From contig JBJEOB010000051.1 in the NCBI GenBank assembly GCA_051880495.1, forward strand, positions 1-64,000: 64,000 nt of DNA, read 5' to 3'. The notes beneath the pieces were generated by a model that ran no database searches, had not been told where the DNA came from, and saw nothing but the letters and a program-made list of their open reading frames with translations. The position numbers and the translations under genes are program-made. Origin of the DNA: MGBC120314 sp051880495 (GTDB lineage: Bacteria; Bacillota; Clostridia; Lachnospirales; Lachnospiraceae). Position 1 is the first letter of the stretch. Each line of letters opens with the position of its first letter. This document shows positions 7,413 to 15,407 of the stretch, one piece after another.

Positions 7413-8654
7413 TTATAAAATCCTTCCAAGTTCCCTCCTGATTGCCTCCACCTGTTTTATCGCCTGCCGTATCTTCTTCTGTGCCCTTCCTATCTGCAAA
7501 TGCACAAGGCAATCCATAAAATCACTTTCGACCCATAAATCAAAAGCTGATGCCAGACTTTTATAATTTAACTGTACAGTTTTGTTTCCTAACAAATCCT
7601 GTAATTCAATATTCATATTTTGCAAGGCATTCTGTGCAATCTGCAATTCACTGTCGGCATCCGAAAGTGATGAATATTTCCACAATGATGTAAGAAATCC
7701 CTTGTTCATCATATTTATGAAGCTTACATTACTGCTGTCATACATTGCTTCCTGTGCATTATATAAGCACTGCAATGCATAATCAGCAGCCTGGGTTGCA
7801 GATTGAATTTTCCACATTAATTCATCTTTTGTATCTTCTTCATTTTCCGGTTCCTCTTCATATTCTTCACGCATTTCCTCCGGCAGTTTTAATTTACACA
7901 TATTGGCTGCTTCAATAATTACATTATCGTCAATATTTCCATACAGTTCTTCCAAACTGTCTTCATTTAGCAATGAATTTGATGCAAGCACAGCTTTCCT
8001 TGTTGTTTGTGCATCACATAATACAGATATCTCTAACAAATTATCTACGCCAAACGTCACACCATTAAGAACTGCTCTTTGAATGAACCGAGATGCTTCA
8101 TACCTGTTTTTACCAAACAACACATTTACAACCTCTATTACTTCGTCCTCATTTCCGAAATCACTTAAAGCACGTGAACGGGTGCTGGCATAGCCGCTAT
8201 CCCAATTTTCATAATTATTGTAGAAACTGCTCCAGCTAATAGGTGATGTAACATCTGTACATAGTTTTTCCTCATATTTACCTGCAATATCTCCCGGTGC
8301 AGATATTTGATATTTCTTTGCTATATCAATAATCAGCTCATCATCAATGCACCCGTACATATCTTCCAAATCTGTCGCAGTCAGCTTATCTGCCGATTGA
8401 TATAATGCATTTTTAAAGCCTTCTTCACTGCATGAATCACATATTTCCACAAGATTCTCCCCGGAAAATTTTACTCCCTGCTGCAATGCCCTGTTCAACA
8501 GTCTTGTTGCACCTTTCTTATCCTCAAAGCCAATAATATTAAGCACATCAACTATCTCATCCGGGACACCCATATCTTCAAGTGAACCTATCTTATTTAC
8601 AATAGTGCTTACTGCCCAATAATTTGATTTTTCATAAAATTCATCCCAAGTCAT
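7413..8654 (-). CDS. Hypothetical protein with a duplicated ~120-residue domain and coiled-coil C-terminus
   Basis: This is a 413-residue soluble protein. Residues about 2-118 and 139-256 are two copies of one helical module: each begins W-x-x-FY, has VV-x-VLxG-like and RA-(L/V)-x-x-GV-x-F cores, then an LEELYG/LEDMYG-like stretch with IDD-x-(L/V)II. A Glu-rich linker (about 262-275) leads into a C-terminal helical region ending KKIRQAIKQVEAIRRELGRIL. ATG 8654 follows AGGAGA at a good distance. It lies 9 bp after 8664-9791 and is surely co-transcribed with it. No known family is recognised. The duplication suggests a scaffold or binding role rather than an enzyme. Confidence 0.65.
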   Translation of the reverse strand: MTWDEFYEKSNYWAVSTIVNKIGSLEDMGVPDEIVDVLNIIGFEDKKGATRLLNRALQQGVKFSGENLVEICDSCSEEGFKNALYQSADKLTATDLEDMYGCIDDELIIDIAKKYQISAPGDIAGKYEEKLCTDVTSPISWSSFYNNYENWDSGYASTRSRALSDFGNEDEVIEVVNVLFGKNRYEASRFIQRAVLNGVTFGVDNLLEISVLCDAQTTRKAVLASNSLLNEDSLEELYGNIDDNVIIEAANMCKLKLPEEMREEYEEEPENEEDTKDELMWKIQSATQAADYALQCLYNAQEAMYDSSNVSFINMMNKGFLTSLWKYSSLSDADSELQIAQNALQNMNIELQDLLGNKTVQLNYKSLASAFDLWVESDFMDCLVHLQIGRAQKKIRQAIKQVEAIRRELGRIL

Positions 8655-8663
8655 ATTTTTCTC

Positions 8664-9791
8664 CTATCCGGCCATATGGCTATCCATTTCCAAATTATCA
8701 GTGTCAATAGTCTCTGTAATTCTTTCCAGTTCTGTAAGACTTTCCTCACAAATATCTGCAAAAGCCGGGCAGTCTATGTAGTCTGTCAAAGCATACAGGC
8801 AATCGAGTTCTTTTGTTTTCATCTTTCTCTCAAGTCTTAAATCCTTTAACTTTCTGAATACCTTGTAGCCCTGTGCCACATTACAGTTCAAATCTTCCAT
8901 TGATTTCAGAGTTTCCTCAATTTCACGGTCAATATTTTCGATGTCGAGCAGAAGATTGGTAATATATTGCCCTGCATTTCTGTAGAACCCTGCCTGCTGC
9001 CTGGCAAAATCCAGCCAGTTATTATTTCTGCCATCAAAAGGTGTCTTGAGCCTTTCTTTTACCATAACTTCCTTACCGCTTTCCATAATTTCATCCGCTC
9101 CTTCCGACCTGTTATCCTGTTCTATCATTTTTTCCTCATATTTTTTATGCCTCATAGTACAATTATCAAACAATTCAGTATATACCCTTGGCTTATACTG
9201 CCTTTTTTCAAGCCCCTTAATTAACTTCAATGCCTGCTGCGCTTTTGCGACATTGGCACTTGTACCAAGATTGTTCTGAAAATATTCTATACGTGACAAT
9301 TCATCCTTAATTTCTCTTCTTTTTTCCCTGCATGTACGAAGCTGCTCCACTAAATCAACCGCTTCGTCATCATTTGTCTCACAAAGTTCAATATAATGAA
9401 GAATATCGCTTATCTTCTGGTCTATTTCAGAATGTTTTTCTGCCAGTTCATCACGATAATTATTTATCTGTGATCCTATATACGAAAAATGTGTCAAATA
9501 CTCTTCCCAGTCAATCTCTGACAAGTCATATGCATATTCAGATTTTTCTGATTTTTCTGACGTTTCTTTTACAACCTCTATTTCATCCTCATTAACACAT
9601 TCATTCTCATCCACCGGAATCATACAGTAAAATCCTGACTTCTTTCCTCCTGATATTCTTGCGTTTGCCTGCGCAAATGTAAAAACTGTTGCTTCATCCG
9701 GGCATGATGCCACCACAAGCTGGTCTTCCCTGTTTGTTCTGTAATAATGACTGCTATAGTCCATGATGTAGTAAAGTAAATTTGTTCCCAT
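8664..9791 (-). CDS. Hypothetical coiled-coil protein with N-terminal globular domain
   Basis: The start is ATG 9791 (MGTNLLYYIMDYSSHYY), which has GGAGG 7 bp upstream; an earlier in-frame ATG lacks a ribosome site. Residues 1-65 form a small aromatic-rich domain (VVASCPDEATVFTFAQANARI). From about 95 onwards come long charged heptad-like helices (ELAEKHSEIDQKISDILHYI; REKRREIKDELSRIEYF; DIENIDREIEETLKSMEDL), interrupted by a disordered Glu/Ser segment. It has no catalytic motif. It is the first gene of a two-gene operon with the duplicated-domain protein, so the two probably form a complex. The function is unknown; a structural or recombination-accessory role is speculative. Confidence 0.65.
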   Translation of the reverse strand: MGTNLLYYIMDYSSHYYRTNREDQLVVASCPDEATVFTFAQANARISGGKKSGFYCMIPVDENECVNEDEIEVVKETSEKSEKSEYAYDLSEIDWEEYLTHFSYIGSQINNYRDELAEKHSEIDQKISDILHYIELCETNDDEAVDLVEQLRTCREKRREIKDELSRIEYFQNNLGTSANVAKAQQALKLIKGLEKRQYKPRVYTELFDNCTMRHKKYEEKMIEQDNRSEGADEIMESGKEVMVKERLKTPFDGRNNNWLDFARQQAGFYRNAGQYITNLLLDIENIDREIEETLKSMEDLNCNVAQGYKVFRKLKDLRLERKMKTKELDCLYALTDYIDCPAFADICEESLTELERITETIDTDNLEMDSHMAG

Positions 9792-9863
9792 AGGCACCTC
9801 CGTATTCCAACACCCTGATTCTCTCAAACAAGCTAGAGAAATTTCATTGAAATTTCCTATTAT

Positions 9864-9904
9864 ACAAAAAAAGAACCGGAAAAGTATATCTCTTTTCTGG
9901 TTCT
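9864..9904 (-). terminator. Rho-independent terminator
   Basis: AGAACCGGAAAAG (9872-9884) pairs with CTTTTCTGGTTCT (9892-9904), one mismatch. On the minus strand it is followed by seven T. It ends the AraC/GyrI gene transcript; the T-poor other side makes it mainly one-directional. Confidence 0.8.
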
Positions 9905-9973
9905 CATTTTAAATTATGAGGTGTCCAATAAACACACCTGATGTATCGAAAGTTTGTTTGATATCCGCTGTTT

Positions 9974-10834
9974 TTACTGTTTTTTCTTCACCGGAATCCA
10001 TATTTCACAGTAATAATTATCATCCATGGTTCCTTTTTCATATTTTGTCGGATCATCATAATACTCAACACAATAACCTGCCGCAAATTCATACTCTTTA
10101 AGCGCCGGCAGCCATTCTGTGTAAATCTTGGTATTCACATCCTGCAATGCATTTGGCATCGCACCCTTGCAAGGGAATACAGCCCAGTCAAAAGCCGGTA
10201 TTGTCCTTGTTATAAATCCTTCCGGAACCTCCTTCTGCGGATTATACGGATCGGCAATCAGGTACTCAAAATTCTCCTGTCCCATCTCCAAATCAATATT
10301 AATTCCATACAATCCACAGACCACAGCACCCTTTCCACTCCGGAAATGCTCCTTCCAGAACTGCGGTATAATTTCCTTTGCACCTTCATACGGAAATGTC
10401 TTTGCGTTTGCAATAACAGTAAATGCCTCTTTTTTCATAATCTTGTAATCCATGAGATAACCTCCTTCTAATGATATTTTGATTTTTAATGGAGCAAAGG
10501 ACTTAAGCAACACCGCACTCTTGCGCACAGATGCAGGGGTTACTCCATGGAATCTGGTAAATGCCTTGGTAAAACTATCCGGAGAATCATACCCGTACTT
10601 CATGGCAATATCAATAATCTTTTCGTCAGTAACTAACAGATCATTCCCGGCAAGTGCCAGTCTTCTGTTTCGAATATACTCTGAAACAGTATATCCACAG
10701 AGCATTGCAAAACCTTTCTGAAAATAAAACGATGATACGCCTACTTCTTTTGCGACATCCTCTACAGTAATATTTTCTGTAATGTGGTCCTCCATGTACT
10801 GAATCGAATTTCCTATTATTGCCATCCATTCCAT
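9974..10834 (-). CDS. AraC-family regulator with GyrI-like effector-binding domain
   Basis: Residues about 1-105 carry two AraC-type helix-turn-helices (NITVEDVAKEVGVSSFYFQK; IIDIAMKYGYDSPDSFTKAF), followed by the family's HGVTP signature. Residues about 135-285 are a GyrI/SOUL-type small-molecule-binding domain of the Rob/BltR kind (FPYEGAKEIIPQFWKEHF; AGYCVEYYDDPTKYEKG). Such fusions sense hydrophobic or cationic drugs and control efflux or stress genes. No transporter is adjacent here, so its target is unknown. ATG 10834 is chosen for its GGAGG site; the frame extends 10 codons upstream without one. It lies 91 bp from the histidine kinase stop and has its own terminator. Confidence 0.85.
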   Translation of the reverse strand: MEWMAIIGNSIQYMEDHITENITVEDVAKEVGVSSFYFQKGFAMLCGYTVSEYIRNRRLALAGNDLLVTDEKIIDIAMKYGYDSPDSFTKAFTRFHGVTPASVRKSAVLLKSFAPLKIKISLEGGYLMDYKIMKKEAFTVIANAKTFPYEGAKEIIPQFWKEHFRSGKGAVVCGLYGINIDLEMGQENFEYLIADPYNPQKEVPEGFITRTIPAFDWAVFPCKGAMPNALQDVNTKIYTEWLPALKEYEFAAGYCVEYYDDPTKYEKGTMDDNYYCEIWIPVKKKQ

Positions 10835-10924
10835 GTTTCTTTCCTCCTTCGCTTCTGATAACATTCTATCTCATGAACACGCCATGTTCCCGACTATTTT
10901 TGCACAAATTTGTCTCTATCATTT

Positions 10925-13900
10925 TTAACCGAATATTTTACGAATAATATCTAACGCCTTCTCAGAATCCAGATTGGTCACAGCCGTATTAAGCTGTTCC
11001 ATCTGGTTTTGGAGCTCGTCATCAAATTCATAACGGCTAAGATTCTCCATTACTTCATCTGCTTTGTCCGTATCGAAGTCCTCTATTGCCGTTTTTAATA
11101 TTTCAAGATATCCAAGGAGAATATTCCTGTCATCAAGCACAATTTTCTCTTCCTTGTCAGGGATGCAGACCTCAAGTTTTTCCTTATAACTTCTCCACTC
11201 TGAAAGGAACGGCATTGTCATTGACAAAATAACATCAAATTTCTTATCGTGTGCCGCGTTTTCAAGCATCTTAGCTGTGCCGGACAGCGGCATTATGCCA
11301 ACGAGTGCGGCAGCACTCTTCATCGCGTGGACCTTAATGCGGTATTTTTCCAGACTTTCCATATCCTGACGGTTGTTTTGAAGCTTTTTAAAAATTTCTT
11401 CAAGATAATCCGCATCCGGTGTAATTTCCTGATAAAAGTCTTGTAAAGCTTCCAGTAAAAATTCCTGATTAGGGAAATGAATTAACGCATAGTCCCAGTC
11501 CGCTCCGTCAATCATCGGAAGTTCCCTGTCAACCTGGTTGTTCAGGTAAGCTTTGTTGTTTTGTCCGTTGTTTTCTGTTAAAAGAAGTTCCTTAGGCAAA
11601 ACATTCCTAATCATCATTTCCAGTTTTTCAGGAATAATCGGTTTTGACAAAAAGCCGTCAAAGCCTTCTGCAAGATACATCTCCTTTGCTCCTGAAATCG
11701 CATTGGCAGTCAGAATAATCACCGGCGTGTCCTGACACGGGTGGTCATGATTTTCACGAAGTCTGTGGAGAGTTTCCACACCATCCATATCCGGCATCAT
11801 ATGATCCATGAAGATAGCATCATAATGTTTTGAAAATGCCTTTTTAAGGCACTCTTCGCCTCCGCTTGCCTGTTCCACACGAATTTGGGTTTCCTTCAAA
11901 AGACTTACAAATACCTTACGGTTTACAGCGTTATCATCTACCACAAGGATTCTTGCCTTAGGGGCCGTAAAAAGAGCCTCATGGCTGTACTCGACAACCT
12001 GTCTGCGGATTCTTTCCTCCAAATCACCAATAGGCTCCTCACATACAATTCTCTGCCGCAGTGAAAAAGAAAACCTGCTTCCCTTTCCATACTCACTTTC
12101 GACATGCAGGGTGCTACCCATCATATCCAGAAGCTGGGTTACAATGCTCATTCCAAGCCCTGTACCCTCAATGTTCCGATTTCTTTTTTCCTCGATACGT
12201 TCAAATGCTGCATATAATTTAGGAATATCCTCAGATTTGATTCCTATTCCCGTATCCTCTATCACAAAATCAAGTATTACGTCACCATCACTTACCGTTC
12301 CGTTAACATCAAGCGTCACACTGCCTTCATTAGTGTACTTTACAGAATTATTTAACAGGTTAATCAGAATCTGACGTATTCTTATTTCATCTCCAAAAAG
12401 GCGTGATGGCAGCTCACTGTCCACATGAACATTCATCTTAAGACCCTTATTTTCTGCCTTCATTATCATCATGTTGGAAATATCGTGAATCATGCTGCTG
12501 AAATCATACTCTGCAGGAATCAGTTCCATTTTTCCTGATTCAATTTTGGAGAAATCCAGAATATCATTGATAAGTGCCAGAAGACTCTGTCCTGCATTCT
12601 GGATATCCATTGCATACGCCTTGATTTCCGCATCCTTGCTTTCACGCAGAATCATCGTATTCATTCCAAGAACAGCATTAATCGGAGTCCTGATTTCATG
12701 GGACATATTGGCAAGGAATTTGGCTTTTGCCTCGCTGGCAAGAACCGCCCTCTGCTTTTCCTTATCCATAAAAATAATACTCTGTACCGTATTTACAACT
12801 GCCATCAGCAGAAGGAAAACAAGTCCGAGTGACAGAATAATTCCGTTAAATGGTATTGACCTCTGAAAATACAGGAAAATCTGTATACCCGCCGCAACCG
12901 ATGCACCTAGCAGACCCAGTGCAACCCACGGATACTCCTTTAAATTATGCCCTGCTATATCCGTTATAACCGTCACACCCATAAAAACTATGGATATAAG
13001 ACAAACACCTGATATTAATACAATTGTATCAGCAAAATCGGCAATTCCTGTCACATGTAGTGCCGTACACACAATAAAATCTATGATAATCAGAATACAT
13101 AAAGGCAGATAAAATTTGCCAAACCTTCCGTTCTGAATGCTGTTCATATATACAAGAAACGGAAGAGGCATGAGCATAATCATAAAAAACGGGATGTCAT
13201 TTATTATTGATAAATTCGGGAAAATAACCTGACGAAACGGCGAATTGGTAATAAGCCATACTGATGCCAGAAATACGCCAAGCCCCAGATAATCAAGCTC
13301 ATTCTGTCTGTGATAGCATGTTTTTAGTACAATTCCGCAGACCACGCTTGCCATTCCAAGAAACAATGTGAGAAAGGCAACAACAATTTCTCCGCCATAG
13401 CGTCTGAAAATATCTTCCCATATTCCCATTTTGCTGCCTATATAAATCGGATAAAAAACACCTGTATAATCAGTATCCGTCTGCGTCTGTATCATCAGTG
13501 TCTTACCGGAATCCTCAGGCGTCAGTTTAAGATAAAGATTTGCCACTGCACTCGTATTTCCAAACCAGCCGGTGTTCTTTGTAGAATAACTTTCACGAAG
13601 CTCTCCGTCTATGTAGATTTGCATTTCCTGCTTTAAGCTTCGTATGCACATATATGTATCATATTCCGTAATTTCCGGAAGTGTTGTACGAACCTTTATT
13701 ACTTCCTGACGTTTTGCCTCGCATCTGCCGGGAATTTCAATCTCCATTTCACTTCCGTCTTCTCTTGTCAAAATCCAGTCTGCAGTGAATTCTTCACACC
13801 ATTCCTTAACAGACGGTGCATCGTGCGGTAAAAGAATTTCTCCAAGAATAAGATAAAGAAATACACATACCAGCATGACAAGGAAGATCATTTTAATAAC

Positions 13901-13942
13901 TGTAAGCAAATTATATCTGTTCTTCTTATCATCCATAACCAT
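10925..13942 (-). CDS. Hybrid sensor histidine kinase (7TMR-type sensor, HisKA-HATPase-REC-HPt)
   Basis: This is a roughly 1005-residue membrane kinase. One N-terminal span (about 20-40) is followed by an extracellular beta-rich sensor (about 50-180) and seven hydrophobic segments (about 190-395), as in 7TMR-DISM receptors. The HisKA box MSHEIRTPINAVLGMN puts the autophosphorylated His near residue 415. The HATPase domain shows NSVKY, DTGIGI and GTGLGMSIV. A receiver (ILVVDDN; phospho-Asp in FMDHMMPD; ILTAN; LSKPI) and an HPt domain with KVHAMKSAAALVG follow, so a full phosphorelay is encoded. The start is M7 (AGGA just upstream). It overlaps or abuts the double-receiver gene, its probable partner. 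Confidence 0.88.
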   Translation of the reverse strand: MVMDDKKNRYNLLTVIKMIFLVMLVCVFLYLILGEILLPHDAPSVKEWCEEFTADWILTREDGSEMEIEIPGRCEAKRQEVIKVRTTLPEITEYDTYMCIRSLKQEMQIYIDGELRESYSTKNTGWFGNTSAVANLYLKLTPEDSGKTLMIQTQTDTDYTGVFYPIYIGSKMGIWEDIFRRYGGEIVVAFLTLFLGMASVVCGIVLKTCYHRQNELDYLGLGVFLASVWLITNSPFRQVIFPNLSIINDIPFFMIMLMPLPFLVYMNSIQNGRFGKFYLPLCILIIIDFIVCTALHVTGIADFADTIVLISGVCLISIVFMGVTVITDIAGHNLKEYPWVALGLLGASVAAGIQIFLYFQRSIPFNGIILSLGLVFLLLMAVVNTVQSIIFMDKEKQRAVLASEAKAKFLANMSHEIRTPINAVLGMNTMILRESKDAEIKAYAMDIQNAGQSLLALINDILDFSKIESGKMELIPAEYDFSSMIHDISNMMIMKAENKGLKMNVHVDSELPSRLFGDEIRIRQILINLLNNSVKYTNEGSVTLDVNGTVSDGDVILDFVIEDTGIGIKSEDIPKLYAAFERIEEKRNRNIEGTGLGMSIVTQLLDMMGSTLHVESEYGKGSRFSFSLRQRIVCEEPIGDLEERIRRQVVEYSHEALFTAPKARILVVDDNAVNRKVFVSLLKETQIRVEQASGGEECLKKAFSKHYDAIFMDHMMPDMDGVETLHRLRENHDHPCQDTPVIILTANAISGAKEMYLAEGFDGFLSKPIIPEKLEMMIRNVLPKELLLTENNGQNNKAYLNNQVDRELPMIDGADWDYALIHFPNQEFLLEALQDFYQEITPDADYLEEIFKKLQNNRQDMESLEKYRIKVHAMKSAAALVGIMPLSGTAKMLENAAHDKKFDVILSMTMPFLSEWRSYKEKLEVCIPDKEEKIVLDDRNILLGYLEILKTAIEDFDTDKADEVMENLSRYEFDDELQNQMEQLNTAVTNLDSEKALDIIRKIFG

Positions 13943-13949
13943 TCTGTCC

Positions 13950-14705
13950 TTACTTTTCACTTAACTCTTTTTTGAGTACATCAATAAGCTTCTGGTATGC
14001 CACAGGTTTTAAAAGATATCCTGCAGGTTTTAACATCAGCACCTCTTCTATATGCTCCTTATCGGATACACCTGTCAGAAATACCACCGGAATTTCCTTC
14101 GTATATTCATCCGAACAAATCATTTCAAATACCTGCTTACCATTGCAGACAGGCATTTCATAATCAAGGAGTATTAAATCAGGCTTCTTCTTACCGATTG
14201 CAGTCATAGCCTGTGTACCGGATGTTGCAAGTATTACTTCATACTTTTCCTTAAGCCACTCTTTTGCCGTACGAAGCCACATTGCATCATCATCTACAAT
14301 AAGAATCTGCTTTTTCTTAACGAAATTCATGGAATCAGGATCAACCTTCATGCGGTAACAGCATTTTCTCAGAACATTTATCCTGGAAACCGGACGGTCA
14401 AGGTTTTCGAACTGATCTCTCTGATAGAAAGGAAGATACTTCTCATATTCCCTGCTGTTACCAATTGTAACAACCGGTGTTGTCTTATATTCCTCAGAAA
14501 GCAGCTTATACGCATCTTCTGCTGTTTTATAAAAATCAACCAGATTGATTAATACAAGATCCGGTTTAACAATCTTCATCATGCCATCCAGTACATCCGC
14601 CCCGCCGAAACAAAGCTGGACGTTAAAATACTGTCCCAGACAGTTATTAATATCATTGGTTGTTTCATTCAAAATTCCTACAATCAGAATTTTCTTTTCT
14701 TCCAT
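13950..14705 (-). CDS. Response regulator with two receiver domains
   Basis: This 251-residue protein is made of two tandem receiver domains with no output domain. The first (1-115) is degenerate: the phospho-acceptor position reads LVLINLVDF with Asn instead of Asp. The second (about 130-250) is canonical: ILIVDDDAMW, LILLDYEMP, FLTGVSD and LLKPVA give the acidic pocket, phospho-Asp, Thr and Lys. It precedes the hybrid kinase with almost no gap and likely exchanges phosphate with its HPt domain. The product may act as a phosphate sink or as a protein-protein signal, since no DNA-binding or cyclase domain is present. Confidence 0.85.
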   Translation of the reverse strand: MEEKKILIVGILNETTNDINNCLGQYFNVQLCFGGADVLDGMMKIVKPDLVLINLVDFYKTAEDAYKLLSEEYKTTPVVTIGNSREYEKYLPFYQRDQFENLDRPVSRINVLRKCCYRMKVDPDSMNFVKKKQILIVDDDAMWLRTAKEWLKEKYEVILATSGTQAMTAIGKKKPDLILLDYEMPVCNGKQVFEMICSDEYTKEIPVVFLTGVSDKEHIEEVLMLKPAGYLLKPVAYQKLIDVLKKELSEK

Positions 14706-14723
14706 GGTACATCACTCCTATAT

Positions 14724-15407
14724 TTATATTAATTCTGCTACCAGATAAAGCGCTACAAGATGCAACGGATAAAAAAGATAAAACAGGTACTTCATCTTAG
14801 GTCCCTGTCTGCCGTTATACATCATTAAAAGCACTGTGCTTAGGGCAGAATATTTCTGAATTCCGACGCCCCAGATTAACTGAAGACCACACGAAAAAAT
14901 ATGTTTTGACCAGAAGTTTTCTCTTAATGTATAAAAAATATATACCAGCATCACACCAAAACATCCGTAGTCTGTGCGCATCACCTCGGCAAACAGCGCA
15001 AATATGGCAAATGATAAGCCTCCCAAAAGCTTTGATGCCATCGCATCAGGTATTTTTTTACTGATAAAATCAAGAACCATAAGTCCCAACAATGCCATCA
15101 GAAATGTAAACAGCACGTTCTGGTGTAGGGGATTGATTTTCCCGTAGAATGCAATATCAAATACAGGTTCTGTTATCAGCGCAAATATAAGCATTCTAAA
15201 TACATACTTTTTTTTGCTTTTCGTATGATAAAAACCTTCCGCCACAAAAAAAGCAAATATTGGAAATGACAATCGCCCTATTACCCTCAGCCATGTTTTT
15301 CCCGGGAACAGTATAAATCCCATATGGTCAATGAACATGCAAACCATGGCGGTTAATTTAAGTGTAAAGCCATCAAGGCACTGTATTTTTTTTATAAATT
15401 CTTTCAT
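14724..15407 (-). CDS. TraX-family integral membrane protein
   Basis: This 227-residue polytopic membrane protein (about seven spans) has TraX-family hallmarks: LDGFTLKLTAMVCMFIDHMG at the N-terminus, then RVIGRLSFPIFAFFVAEGF. TraX was first described as the pilin N-acetylase of F plasmid, and Firmicute homologues are chromosomal acyltransferase-like proteins of unclear substrate. The gene overlaps the GH13-like gene by 4 bp and lies 18 bp before the double-receiver regulator, so it sits within the large nadE-pot operon. Its role there is unknown; acylation of an exported molecule is a reasonable guess. Confidence 0.8.
   Translation of the reverse strand: MKEFIKKIQCLDGFTLKLTAMVCMFIDHMGFILFPGKTWLRVIGRLSFPIFAFFVAEGFYHTKSKKKYVFRMLIFALITEPVFDIAFYGKINPLHQNVLFTFLMALLGLMVLDFISKKIPDAMASKLLGGLSFAIFALFAEVMRTDYGCFGVMLVYIFYTLRENFWSKHIFSCGLQLIWGVGIQKYSALSTVLLMMYNGRQGPKMKYLFYLFYPLHLVALYLVAELI

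Noticed and set aside
9332..9595. Plus-strand open frames in the coiled-coil gene region
   Set aside because: They are His/Leu-rich shadows of the minus-strand coding sequence with no ribosome sites.
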